From Marinomonas atlantica (GTDB lineage: Bacteria; Pseudomonadota; Gammaproteobacteria; Pseudomonadales; Marinomonadaceae), in the NCBI RefSeq assembly GCF_001639725.1, contig NZ_LTAW01000004.1:310001-374000 (forward strand): DNA of 64,000 bases. The letters are read 5' to 3'. The notes beneath the pieces are model-generated. The model was not told where the DNA came from and ran no database searches. It saw nothing but the letters and a program-made list of their open reading frames with translations. Shown in pieces: positions 19,122-26,706 of the stretch. Made by a program: the position numbers and the translations under genes. Each line of letters begins with the position of its first letter. Within the stretch, counting starts at the first letter, position 1.

Positions 19122-20072
19122 CTAGTTGATTGTCGGGATGTAATCCGCGGCTTTAGGCAAGGTGTCGATGATGCCGTGATCAAACATAAATTGAGCGTAA
19201 TGATCGTAGCGCGCTAGATCCACCGCCGATGGGCGTAACGCGAAACGTGTCAGGGTGTCTTCCCATGCCTTAGCATTTAATTCATTATCTAACGTGTCTG
19301 GCGAGTAGGATACAAACTCATTCCACGCAGCATCAGGATGATTCACAATGTAAGTCGTGGCTTTTTCAATTGCGCTGTTGAAGGCTTTAATCGTGGCTTT
19401 ATCGTAGGTATTACTGTTAGCGACGAAGACCAGTTCATCATAGCTTGGCACACCGTGTTCCTCTGGATAAAACGCCGTGGCTTGGTAGCCTTCTAATTCC
19501 AGTTGATTGCTTTCAAAATTGCGCAGCCCGCCCCAAATAGCGTCTACTTTGCCTGAGGCTAAAGATGCTGACAAAGACCAGCCCACATTGATGATTTCGA
19601 CTTTATCGTAAGCAACGCCATGGTGCTTAAGCATGGTTCCTACCGTCGCTTCTTCTGTACCCGCAATCGCAATACCAATCTTTTTGCCATTTAAGTCAGC
19701 AGGCGACTCAATACCACTTTTGTCCATTACAATCAGTGTATTCAAGGGGGTTGCCACAAGTGTCGCTGAACGAATCAAAGGCAGACCCGCGGCAACGTCA
19801 ATGGTCAGTGTTGGCTGATACGAAATCGCCATGTCGACTTTACCTGCTGCAACAAGCTTAGGTGGCATACTAGGATCAGCAGGCTCTTGTATGGAGACCT
19901 CAAGGCCTTGTTCAGCAAAGTAACCCTTCTCATGTGCGATCACGATCGGACCATGGTTTGGGTTCACGAACCAATCCAGCATCAGAGACAACTCATGATC
20001 AGCGGCAAAACTTGGGCTAATCATAGATGCGGCAATGGCCGATGAAGCGGTGATGCGAAGTAAAGTTTTCAT
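19122..20072 (-). CDS. thiY: ABC transporter binding protein for a thiamin pyrimidine precursor
   Basis: Periplasmic NMT1/THI5-like binding protein of 316 residues. Signal peptide ends near SFAAD. Typical are the LSLMLDWFVNPNHGPI start and the EKGYFAEQGLEVSI segment. The family binds HMP or N-formyl aminomethylpyrimidine. It sits between the permease gene and tenA under the TPP riboswitch, which supports the pyrimidine-precursor role over nitrate, sulfonate or taurine. Confidence 0.9.
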   Translation of the reverse strand: MKTLLRITASSAIAASMISPSFAADHELSLMLDWFVNPNHGPIVIAHEKGYFAEQGLEVSIQEPADPSMPPKLVAAGKVDMAISYQPTLTIDVAAGLPLIRSATLVATPLNTLIVMDKSGIESPADLNGKKIGIAIAGTEEATVGTMLKHHGVAYDKVEIINVGWSLSASLASGKVDAIWGGLRNFESNQLELEGYQATAFYPEEHGVPSYDELVFVANSNTYDKATIKAFNSAIEKATTYIVNHPDAAWNEFVSYSPDTLDNELNAKAWEDTLTRFALRPSAVDLARYDHYAQFMFDHGIIDTLPKAADYIPTIN

Positions 20073-20090
20073 AAAGTTGTATTGTCCTTG

Positions 20091-20891
20091 TTAAGCGTGC
20101 CAGGGAATAAGTTTTTTAAGAAGCCAGTCGACGCTGAAATACAGCGCGACCGAAAAGAGAGACAAAATAAACAGTGCAGCGAACATCTCGTCGATCATCA
20201 TGCGAGCATTGGCTTGCAGCATTAGGTAGCCCAGTCCAGCACTAGAACCGACCCATTCACCGACCACTGCGCCGATGGGGGCAATGACCACTGCAACGCG
20301 CAATCCTGAACCAAGTGCAGGTAAGGCGGCAGGTAACTGAATATGCCAAAGGCGTCGCCAACGATTGGCGCCTAAGGTGTGCGCTAAATCCAAATAGCCT
20401 TGTGGTGTACTGCGTAACCCGTCATAGCAACAAGTGGTCACAGGGAAAAAGATAATAATGGCGGCCATGGCGACTTTTGAGGCGATGCCATAATCCAGCC
20501 AGAGCATCAAAATAGGCGCGATGGCAAACACCGGAATTGCCTGACTGGCGATCAAAATAGGCAGCAACCAGCGCCTAACCGGCGTAAACAGCAGCATTTG
20601 TAAGGCAAAGAATAAGCCGATGGATACACCGAGCAGCAGACCAATCAAAATCTCTTGTGCTGTCACCCAAGTGTGCTTTAACAAAACTGGGTAGCGCTCG
20701 GTCAGCACGTCAAAGACCGACAAAGGAGTTGGTAAGATAAAATTGGGCAGATCCCATAATGTGATTGCCCCTTGCCACAGCACGAGCAGTACCGAAATCG
20801 ACAACAGTGCTTGCCACACCTTTTTAAACCATGAACCTCGTCGCGTAGAAGCTGATACAGGCGCTTTTGTCAGTACATCAAGCATGGTCAA
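20091..20891 (-). CDS. thiX: ABC transporter permease of the thiamin precursor importer
   Basis: Inner-membrane permease of 266 residues with six hydrophobic helices and the BPD_transp_1 EAA-type loop (AHTLGANRWRRLWHIQLPAALP). Its start overlaps the end of the ATPase gene by 14 nt. Partner of ThiY and ThiZ. Confidence 0.9.
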   Translation of the reverse strand: MTMLDVLTKAPVSASTRRGSWFKKVWQALLSISVLLVLWQGAITLWDLPNFILPTPLSVFDVLTERYPVLLKHTWVTAQEILIGLLLGVSIGLFFALQMLLFTPVRRWLLPILIASQAIPVFAIAPILMLWLDYGIASKVAMAAIIIFFPVTTCCYDGLRSTPQGYLDLAHTLGANRWRRLWHIQLPAALPALGSGLRVAVVIAPIGAVVGEWVGSSAGLGYLMLQANARMMIDEMFAALFILSLFSVALYFSVDWLLKKLIPWHA

Positions 20892-21627
20892 CCTCTAAGC
20901 GTTTCAGTATTTGTTCTTGCAGTTGCGCTGTGTCTGAGTCTAATTGTCTTGGTGGTTGAGTGGATAATGTCGGTAGGGAGCGGGCTCTGGCAGGATTACC
21001 TTCAAAAACATACAGCTGATGACCTAAGCGAACTGCTTCTTGAGGATCGTGCGTCACCAGCACTACGGTTTTGTGTTGCAGTAATTCAAACGACAATGTT
21101 TGCAGCTTGTGTCGTGTTACCGCATCCAATGCAGAAAAGGGCTCATCCATTAACACTACAGGCTGGTCTTGCATCAGCGTACGAGCTAATGCCACACGTT
21201 GGCGCATACCGCCTGACAGGGTTTGTGGCAATGCTTGAGCATTTTCAGACATGCCTACTTGCTCAAGTAAACGCAGTGCTTGGTCGCGAATAACTTGCGT
21301 AACGGGTTTGCCTTTTAAACGATAACCCACGCAGACGTTGTCCAGCACGCTTAACCATGGCAACAGTAAATCCTGTTGCGCCATGTAAGCGATTCGGCCA
21401 GCTAATGGCTGACCGTCACTGGTTAGAATCTCGCCGTGCCAATGGGCGTCCTCTAGCAATCCAGCCAGCTTACGCAGCACCGACGTTTTGCCACAACCGC
21501 TACGGCCGAGTAAACAGGTCCACTGATTAGCAGGGAAAGAGAGACTTAAATCCTGTAATACAGGTTCAGTAATGTGTCCATAGGCCAGCTGTGCATGCTG
21601 GATTTTAATAGCAAAGGCGTCTGTCAT
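20878..21627 (-). CDS. thiZ: ABC transporter ATPase of the thiamin precursor importer
   Basis: Cytoplasmic ATPase of 249 residues. Walker A GRSGCGKTS, signature LSGGMRQRVALARTL, Walker B VVLMDEPFSALD and the switch His in LVTHDPQEA are all intact. Its ATG shares one base with the thiD stop (TAATG), showing tight coupling. Confidence 0.92.
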   Translation of the reverse strand: MTDAFAIKIQHAQLAYGHITEPVLQDLSLSFPANQWTCLLGRSGCGKTSVLRKLAGLLEDAHWHGEILTSDGQPLAGRIAYMAQQDLLLPWLSVLDNVCVGYRLKGKPVTQVIRDQALRLLEQVGMSENAQALPQTLSGGMRQRVALARTLMQDQPVVLMDEPFSALDAVTRHKLQTLSFELLQHKTVVLVTHDPQEAVRLGHQLYVFEGNPARARSLPTLSTQPPRQLDSDTAQLQEQILKRLEVDHA

Positions 21628-22439
21628 TATGAACGCTGCGCAAACGAGTAGAAGTGATGAACCGGACCATGGCCTTGACCAATGTCTAGCTGATCCGCGT
21701 GGGTAATGGCTAGGCTGATGTACTCTTTTGCTTGTTGAGTCGCGCTGGGTAAGTCAAACCCTTGAGCTAAAAACGAGGCCAGCGCAGACGACAATGTACA
21801 GCCCGTGCCATGGGTGTTTTTCGTTTCAATTCGAGGACTGGCGTAAGAAATCATTTGTTCTTGAGTAATCAGCCAGTCAACGCTTTTTATGGTGTCGGTT
21901 AAATGCCCGCCCTTGAGCAACACCGCTGCGGTCGGCAGTAATTGCAACGCTGGAATCAAGGCTAATGCGTCTTCTTGGCTCGTTGGCGTTTCGCAGCCTA
22001 ACAGTGCCGCGGATTCAGGTAGATTCGGAGTGATGACCGTCACCAACGGCAGTAGCTCAGTTTTAAGCGTTTCAATGGCGCTGTCTTGCAACAGCATATC
22101 GCCACTGGTCGCCACCATCACGGGATCAAGCACAACTTGCTTAGGCTGGTATTGGCGCAATTTCTTAGCCACCACTTTAATGATGTCAGAATCGGCCAAC
22201 ATGCCAATTTTCACGGCTTGAATATTAAGGTCGGTAAACACTGCATCAAGCTGAGCTTCGATATGCGCGAGCGGAATAGGGTGGACATCGGTGACGCCGA
22301 GGGTGTTCTGTGCAGTAGTCGCAGTAATGACGGTGCAGGCGTAACCACCTGTCGCAGAAATGGCTTTAATATCGGCTTGGATACCCGCGCCGCCGCCACT
22401 GTCGGAACCAGCGATGCTAAGTGTAATAGGTGTGCTCAT
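21627..22439 (-). CDS. thiD: Hydroxymethylpyrimidine/phosphomethylpyrimidine kinase
   Basis: Ribokinase-fold enzyme of 270 residues that phosphorylates HMP twice to HMP-PP. Motifs: IAGSDSGGGAGIQADIK at the N-terminus, VLDPVMVATSGD, and the NTHGTGCTLSSALA anion hole. First gene of the salvage operon. Its AGAGGAA Shine-Dalgarno is part of a predicted hairpin controlled by the TPP riboswitch. Confidence 0.94.
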   Translation of the reverse strand: MSTPITLSIAGSDSGGGAGIQADIKAISATGGYACTVITATTAQNTLGVTDVHPIPLAHIEAQLDAVFTDLNIQAVKIGMLADSDIIKVVAKKLRQYQPKQVVLDPVMVATSGDMLLQDSAIETLKTELLPLVTVITPNLPESAALLGCETPTSQEDALALIPALQLLPTAAVLLKGGHLTDTIKSVDWLITQEQMISYASPRIETKNTHGTGCTLSSALASFLAQGFDLPSATQQAKEYISLAITHADQLDIGQGHGPVHHFYSFAQRS

Positions 22440-22444
22440 GTTTA

Positions 22445-22466
22445 TTCCTCTACGGCGTAAAGGAAC
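22445..22466 (-). promoter_or_regulatory. Riboswitch expression platform: Shine-Dalgarno and anti-SD of thiD
   Basis: On the minus strand the SD AGAGGAA (22451-22445) can pair with GTTCCT just upstream (22466-22461), hiding the RBS. The upstream segment GTTCCTTTACGC (22466-22455) can instead pair over 11 bp with GCGTAGGGAAC in the 3' strand of the TPP aptamer (22542-22532). This gives a plausible two-state translational switch. Seen in sequence; the mechanism is inferred. Confidence 0.6.
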
Positions 22467-22519
22467 AGGTATGAGAGCTAGAGAAGATCACGAGTGACGG
22501 GCGTCAAACGGATTTAAGA

Positions 22520-22610
22520 TCACTACCTATAGTTCCCTACGCCAGTGTTAACTGAATCAGGTTCAACGGGTCTCGCTTCAGCGATCTCAGCATTTCTGCC
22601 CCCCGACTAT
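22520..22610 (-). ncRNA. TPP riboswitch (thi box) aptamer
   Basis: Read on the minus strand, the conserved blocks occur in order: GGGGGGC, CTGAGA, ACCCGTTGAACCTGATTCAG, CTGGCGTAGGGAA. The outer P1 stem is ATAGT/ACTAT. It lies about 80 nt upstream of thiD and controls the whole seven-gene operon by binding thiamin pyrophosphate. Confidence 0.96.
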
Positions 22611-22688
22611 ATGTAAAAGATACTACCAGCTCTTTCGCAAGGACACTAGACAATCATCATCGCACCGCGACCGCGACTCCAACAAATA

Positions 22689-22711
22689 AAGTCTCTTATC
22701 AAGGCAGAATC
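22689..22711 (+). repeat. Direct repeat copy A
   Basis: Begins AAGTCTCTTATCAAGG and ends CAGAATC. It matches 22879-22901 with one mismatch; weaker similarity continues ~30 bp further, to a shared AGGTGAT. Confidence 0.75.
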
Positions 22712-22878
22712 ATCTTTCGTACGACCCGATTTTATAGGTGATAGGGGGCAAATCAGATGCCAGATTGTTAGCAACTCACCCCGCTTCGCTTCAATGTTCG
22801 TGGAAGAGAGAATTCATGCATTCAATTCGCTTGCGCAATGTCTCATGCTTCGACGCGTCAGCGCGAATCAAATACATG

Positions 22879-22901
22879 AAGTCTCTCATCAAGGCAGAAT
22901 C
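22879..22901 (+). repeat. Direct repeat copy B
   Basis: Second copy of the 23-bp repeat (AAGTCTCTCATCAAGG...), 190 bp downstream of copy A in the same orientation. Confidence 0.75.
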
Positions 22902-23259
22902 GCCTTATGTAAGCTGAATCAGGTGATTTATGCTCTAATATACTGTTACTTATCTTGGCGATGTATCTGAGAGCCAAGTGACAGAACGGCTTCGCGTCAT
23001 GCTGCCATGGGACAATGGCAGTTAGCATTAGCGCTCAGTGAGGTCAGGGTATAAAAATAGATCAGATCATAAAGTCTGAGGGAAGCGCTTGCCTTGCTTG
23101 TTAAATCACGCTACAAAAGAGCCAATAAAGAACCAACATAGCGGCGATCAAAGATGATCTGAAGCGGCATAGTCCAAACAGACTTTGGTATTAAGCGAGT
23201 TATTAAACAGGGACGTCCCACCATGAAAAAAGCAAATCCCCTATATAGACAACGCAGCC

Positions 23260-23316
23260 GTTCAACAGTGGGTTATAGCCGCAGCTACGCTGCCGTATAA
23301 CCCTTAATTGTTAAAT
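23260..23316 (+). repeat. Candidate attC or start-of-array site
   Basis: 57 bp from a GTTCAAC R''-like box to a GTTAAAT R'-like box. Inner arms GGGTTATA/TATAACCC are perfect and an inner hairpin GCAGC-TAC-GCTGC follows. It fits the attC layout at minimal length, but the R boxes are not well matched to each other. It would mark the left boundary of the first cassette. Confidence 0.45.
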
Positions 23317-23342
23317 GTACAGCGAGCTTTGATGAAATTGCT

Positions 23343-24206
23343 ATGAAACCAGACTTTGACATGGATGACCCTAGGGTTAAGTTTGCTATTGAATCACATA
23401 GAAAACAAATGGAAAAAGCATTAAGCGTTTCCCAGACAGTTGAAGATTCAGTTCTGCCGATTTATTGGACTTTAAGGTCGGAAACTAAGCCTGAGCAGGT
23501 AGGGTCAGGTGTAGTGGTTACTATAAAAGATGAGTTCTTTGTATTTTCTGCATCCCACGTATTTGATGATATTGGGGGGTTCCAGCTTCTGTTAGGTACT
23601 GGAGAGGGTAGTAAGTTAGCTTCGTTGTCGGGGGAAAGGTTCAGTAGTAAGAAAGGGCCCTCTGGCACTCATTCTGATGATCCTATTGATGCTTCAGTTT
23701 TCCATATCCAATCAGGCCTTACGGAAAAGATAAAATCCATAGCAATATCACTTAATGATTTAGATCTAGATCAGCCGGATGAGTCAAGATCAGTGCATAT
23801 GGCTGTTGGATTTAGAGTCAAAAAATCGAATACGGATGGCAATCAAGTAAAAGCAAAAAGGGAGTGCTTTCCTTCTATTGAGTATGGGATCGACGAATAC
23901 TCAATTTTGGGAATTGATCGGAAAACTCACATTGCGCTTGCTTATGAAAATCAAGTTCTTATGGGAGGGAGCTGGCAAACATCTCCAACTCCAAAGGGGG
24001 TTAGTGGCGGAGCTATAGTTAAAATTCAAGGTGTGGAAATGTTGCCTCCATTTTCAATAAAATCCAATGCAAAGCAGCTTTTATCCGCTATAACTATTGA
24101 GCAAAGAAGGGAGAAGGCAGGTAAGCCCGGAGTTATTATAGGTACGCGTATCGGTGTTCATTTAGGGCTCATTCATACCTATTTGCCAGGACTTTTGGAT
24201 ATTTAG
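23343..24206 (+). CDS. Cassette 1: trypsin-like serine peptidase, cytosolic
   Basis: Protein of 287 residues without signal peptide or membrane helix. A chymotrypsin-fold triad can be placed: His ~72 in SASHVFDD after a GSGVVV strand, Asp ~116 in DDPIDASVF, Ser ~221 in KGVSGGAIV (GVSGG in place of GDSGG). Order and spacing fit a trypsin-like domain; no PDZ or other partner domain is seen. An intracellular protease as cassette cargo is uncommon; stress, regulation or phage defence are possible roles but not shown. It ends 6 nt before its attC. Confidence 0.65.
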   Translation: MKPDFDMDDPRVKFAIESHRKQMEKALSVSQTVEDSVLPIYWTLRSETKPEQVGSGVVVTIKDEFFVFSASHVFDDIGGFQLLLGTGEGSKLASLSGERFSSKKGPSGTHSDDPIDASVFHIQSGLTEKIKSIAISLNDLDLDQPDESRSVHMAVGFRVKKSNTDGNQVKAKRECFPSIEYGIDEYSILGIDRKTHIALAYENQVLMGGSWQTSPTPKGVSGGAIVKIQGVEMLPPFSIKSNAKQLLSAITIEQRREKAGKPGVIIGTRIGVHLGLIHTYLPGLLDI

Positions 24207-24212
24207 TAGAGC

Positions 24213-24284
24213 ATTTAACAAGCGCAAGCACTCGGACCAACTTTCCGCTGCGCTTCAAGTCGCCCGGTGTTGCGGACGTTAGCT
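24213..24284 (+). repeat. attC site 1
   Basis: 72 bp from ATTTAAC (R'') to GTTAGCT (R'), with AAGCGCAAGCACTCGG on the left side and a CCGGTGTTGCGGAC segment on the right, as in other marine attC sites. Ends cassette 1. Confidence 0.88.
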
Positions 24285-24299
24285 GCAAGAAGGATAACC

Positions 24300-25124
24300 A
24301 TGATTCTATACAAGTATGTGTCGCATGACGCAGGTATGAAGATTCTTCAAAATGGATCGGTTGGCTTTACGCAGCCCTGCCATTTTAATGATCCTTTTGA
24401 AGTAGAAGCCTCATACCCTTCAAGCGAAGGAAGCAGCCAAATAGAAGTTATGTTGAATGGCATTCGAAACGGGGCAAAAAAGAGTATTTGGAAGGAAAAT
24501 ACAGGTGTGCTTTCCTTGACAAGACAGCCGCTCAATCCTCTCATGTGGGCACATTACGGAGACGAACACAAAGGAATGGTCGTTGGAATTGATTCTTCAA
24601 TTAGTGAATTTACATGTGAAGATACAAACTTTGTTCCTATTCAATATGGCAGTGTGATCTACACCAACATAAAGCCAGATTCTCCATTTTTAAGTAAACC
24701 AACGGAGCCTATTGAAGTTGGTGGCACATTTCATTTTCCGAAGGGACAGCTTGAGCGTTTACAGCGCATGTTTCTCTACAAGCCTGCATGTTGGGCATAT
24801 GAGGAGGAAGTGCGAGTGGCAAAGTGTCTAAAGGGTATCGAAACCAACCGCTCGATTAAAAGTGGCACATTCACCACTATTGATGTCGGTGGTCGACCTT
24901 TATACCTGCTGGGTTTACCGAAAGGTGCAATAAAAGAAGTATATATTGGAGTACGTTCTGAGTTTCTAGATGCTGATAAGGCTTTAGATTTAGTAAAAAG
25001 TATTCGCAACGATCAACCCCAAGCAAATGTGTATGGGTGCAAAATCAGTAATAGCTCTTGGGCGCTGGATAGTTTCGAACTAGAGACGGCAGCTAACAAT
25101 GCATTGCAGCGGACAAGCCGCTGA
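24300..25124 (+). CDS. Cassette 2: DUF2971 family protein
   Basis: Protein of 274 residues starting at ATG 24300 with GAAGGAT upstream. Hallmarks of DUF2971 are CHFNDPFEVE near residue 35, LMWAHYGDEHKGMVVGID and a later AYEEEVRV. The family is cytosolic and widespread in cassettes and accessory islands; its biochemical role is not established. The stop codon lies inside attC site 2. Confidence 0.82.
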   Translation: MILYKYVSHDAGMKILQNGSVGFTQPCHFNDPFEVEASYPSSEGSSQIEVMLNGIRNGAKKSIWKENTGVLSLTRQPLNPLMWAHYGDEHKGMVVGIDSSISEFTCEDTNFVPIQYGSVIYTNIKPDSPFLSKPTEPIEVGGTFHFPKGQLERLQRMFLYKPACWAYEEEVRVAKCLKGIETNRSIKSGTFTTIDVGGRPLYLLGLPKGAIKEVYIGVRSEFLDADKALDLVKSIRNDQPQANVYGCKISNSSWALDSFELETAANNALQRTSR

Positions 25125-25138
25125 ATGCGGCGTTAGCT
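25091..25138 (+). repeat. attC site 2 (very short)
   Basis: Only 48 bp. GCTAAC/GTTAGC outer arms, GCATT/AATGC inner arms and a terminal hairpin CAGCGG-ACAAG-CCGCTG. The folded form is complete despite being shorter than the usual minimum of about 57 bp. Confidence 0.85.
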
Positions 25139-25174
25139 GGGTCAGAAAATTAGCCCTGCGCAACTTACCCTCTA

Positions 25175-25399
25175 TTATTCAATATGATCCAGCACCTTAT
25201 TTAACTGGTCACTGGACCATAATAATGACTTAGAATCATTCCTGGCTGCATTTAGCTGCTGGCCAGAATTCATTTTAATCAGCTTCCTGGTAGTACTTAC
25301 AACTGTGGCTTGATGTATCTTGGTCGCTATATCTAAATCGCGTTCTCGAAGCGTCTTGTCTGTAAATACGTGAACTTTGGTATCATTTACTGCTGTCAT
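25175..25399 (-). CDS. Cassette 3: small hypothetical protein on the opposite strand
   Basis: 74 residues from ATG 25399 (TAGGGTG RBS-like sequence; an upstream GTG at 25408 is also possible). Hydrophilic, mixed charge, no signal peptide. No family recognised. It is transcribed against the array, so it needs its own promoter, which would lie in the AT-rich 25400-25627 stretch shared with the second gene of the cassette. Such divergent pairs in cassettes are often toxin-antitoxin or regulatory modules, but nothing in this sequence proves that. Confidence 0.45.
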   Translation of the reverse strand: MTAVNDTKVHVFTDKTLRERDLDIATKIHQATVVSTTRKLIKMNSGQQLNAARNDSKSLLWSSDQLNKVLDHIE

Positions 25400-25627
25400 A
25401 TTTTGCACCCTACAAAGTAGTTGATTGCTGTAGGTTTAAGATTCAAACCTGATTGGTTTTTGCACTATATCATTGTTGTGGATTGCTTGCAATTTACTTA
25501 TATTAACCTTATGGCATTCTTAAGTGATTGTTGTGGCAGTCTTGTAGTGCTTTGCGTTAATCTTAGTGTTATTATCCTATCGAAAATACGCTGCGGTCTT
25601 CGATGGTGGTTAAGGTAGAGTCAAGTT

Positions 25628-25969
25628 ATGAACAAAAATGATTTTTATTATGCTCAAGACGTTGTTGCATCATTCAAACAGTGCATCATTAGCAACATTT
25701 TTAGCACAGGACTCCAAGTTCAGCGTTTTCAAATCCGTTTTGAAGATATTAAGCATGCAACAAACAGAGTTAGACTTAGCCCTGCGATAATTGATGGATA
25801 CTTAGAGTTTCTAGGACAGCAAGGGATTGAAGCTTTTTCTGATGGGGTCTTTAGTATTATGTGTGAAGTTGACTTGACGCGTACTTATTTAACTCCTGCC
25901 GAAGCGGAAAGCATATCTAGCAATATGAACGCTTACTACACTAGAATTGCTTACGAACAAAGCAGCTAA
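25628..25969 (+). CDS. Cassette 3: hypothetical protein
   Basis: 113 residues, no signal peptide or membrane helix, no recognised family. The stop codon TAA is part of the R'' box of attC site 3, the usual cassette packing. Upstream GTAGAG may serve as RBS. It shares a cassette with the minus-strand gene at 25175-25399, separated by a 228-bp AT-rich region. Confidence 0.55.
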   Translation: MNKNDFYYAQDVVASFKQCIISNIFSTGLQVQRFQIRFEDIKHATNRVRLSPAIIDGYLEFLGQQGIEAFSDGVFSIMCEVDLTRTYLTPAEAESISSNMNAYYTRIAYEQSS

Positions 25970-26064
25970 CAAGGCCATGCAATCTGACTCCGCAACCTGT
26001 CACGCTTTGTGCGTGCCGCACAAAGACGCGCCAGGTTGCTACGCAGTTGATAGCGGCGTTAGGG
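25964..26064 (+). repeat. attC site 3
   Basis: 101 bp, AGCTAAC...GTTAGGG. Arms CAACCTG/CAGGTTG and CGCTTTGTGCG/CGCACAAAG give a strong imperfect hairpin. Confidence 0.9.
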
Positions 26065-26100
26065 GCACGCAATAGTTAGTTCCGAGTATTAAGGAAAAAA

Positions 26101-26706
26101 ATGAAACTCGAAAAACATATATTTCGGTCAGCGTCTTTTGTTGAACTGATCGACGAGGCGGTTGAGTTTATGATCAATACGCCGGTTGAAAATCTGCCAC
26201 CAGAGGATAGATTTAGTGGTGGAGGGGTATACGCCCTGTATTACAAAGGAGAGTTTCCTCAATATAAGAAGATCTTTGAGGAAAACCCAAGTCTACCTAT
26301 TTATGTAGGCAAGGCAGTCTTGCCCGGCTGGAGACAAGGGAGAGGTAGTATCAAAGAAAACGATCCAGCTTTGTATCGGAGATTAAGTGAGCATTCTAGA
26401 AGCATCCATTCAGCTCGGAATTTAGAATTGAGCGATTTTTCATGTCGGTTTGTTGTCTTACAGGGGCAAGAGGTTAACCTTATCAGTACTGTAGAAGCGG
26501 CTTTGACTAGGAAGTACAATCCCCTATGGAACTCTCATATAGACGGTTTTGGGAACCACGATCCTGGTAAGGGCCGATATGAGCAGGCGAAATCTGAATG
26601 GGATGTGCTACACCCTGGAAGGCTTTGGGCTGATCGTTTAAAAGGCGAACCACCAAATGAAAACAAGATCGAAGAAAAAATAGGCAGCTATCATGTTAAA
26701 GAATGA
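26101..26706 (+). CDS. Cassette 4: Eco29kI-like GIY-YIG restriction endonuclease
   Basis: 201-residue type II restriction enzyme. The GIY-YIG core is visible: GVYALYY (Tyr ~44-48), PIYVGKA (Tyr ~68), Arg ~94 and His ~98 in RRLSEHSR, Glu ~132 in VEAAL, and Asn ~144 in PLWNSHIDGFG. The R-to-H (4), H-to-E (34) and E-to-N (12) spacings equal those I recall for Eco29kI. The GFGNHDPG..R tail is also typical. Family members cut CCGCGG; whether this one does is inference. The stop codon overlaps the methyltransferase start by 14 nt. Confidence 0.85.
   Translation: MKLEKHIFRSASFVELIDEAVEFMINTPVENLPPEDRFSGGGVYALYYKGEFPQYKKIFEENPSLPIYVGKAVLPGWRQGRGSIKENDPALYRRLSEHSRSIHSARNLELSDFSCRFVVLQGQEVNLISTVEAALTRKYNPLWNSHIDGFGNHDPGKGRYEQAKSEWDVLHPGRLWADRLKGEPPNENKIEEKIGSYHVKE

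Larger units (their letters stand above)
22611..23259. other. Intergenic region between thi operon and first cassette
   Basis: About 650 bp without a convincing gene. It must contain the thi promoter (minus strand). It is where attI and a divergent intI would be expected if the cassette array were a complete integron, but I see neither an integrase-like reading frame nor the conserved HTLRHSFATH box. It holds a 23-bp direct repeat pair and a 7-bp inverted repeat, CTGCCAT-N6-ATGGCAG, at 23002-23021. Confidence 0.55.

Noticed and set aside
22792..22965. 58-residue open frame in the region upstream of the cassettes
   Set aside because: No RBS, unusual composition and it spans repeat copy B; no recognisable domain.
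22611..23259. Degenerate integron integrase gene
   Set aside because: I looked for integrase boxes on both strands and saw none; only a profile search could show a remnant.
23223..23300. 25-residue frame starting ATGAAAAAAGCAAATCC
   Set aside because: Very short and it runs into the attC-like hairpin; no sign of function.
25421..25618. 65-residue hydrophobic frame between the two cassette 3 genes
   Set aside because: It lies in the AT-rich promoter spacer, lacks an RBS and its hydrophobicity follows from base composition.
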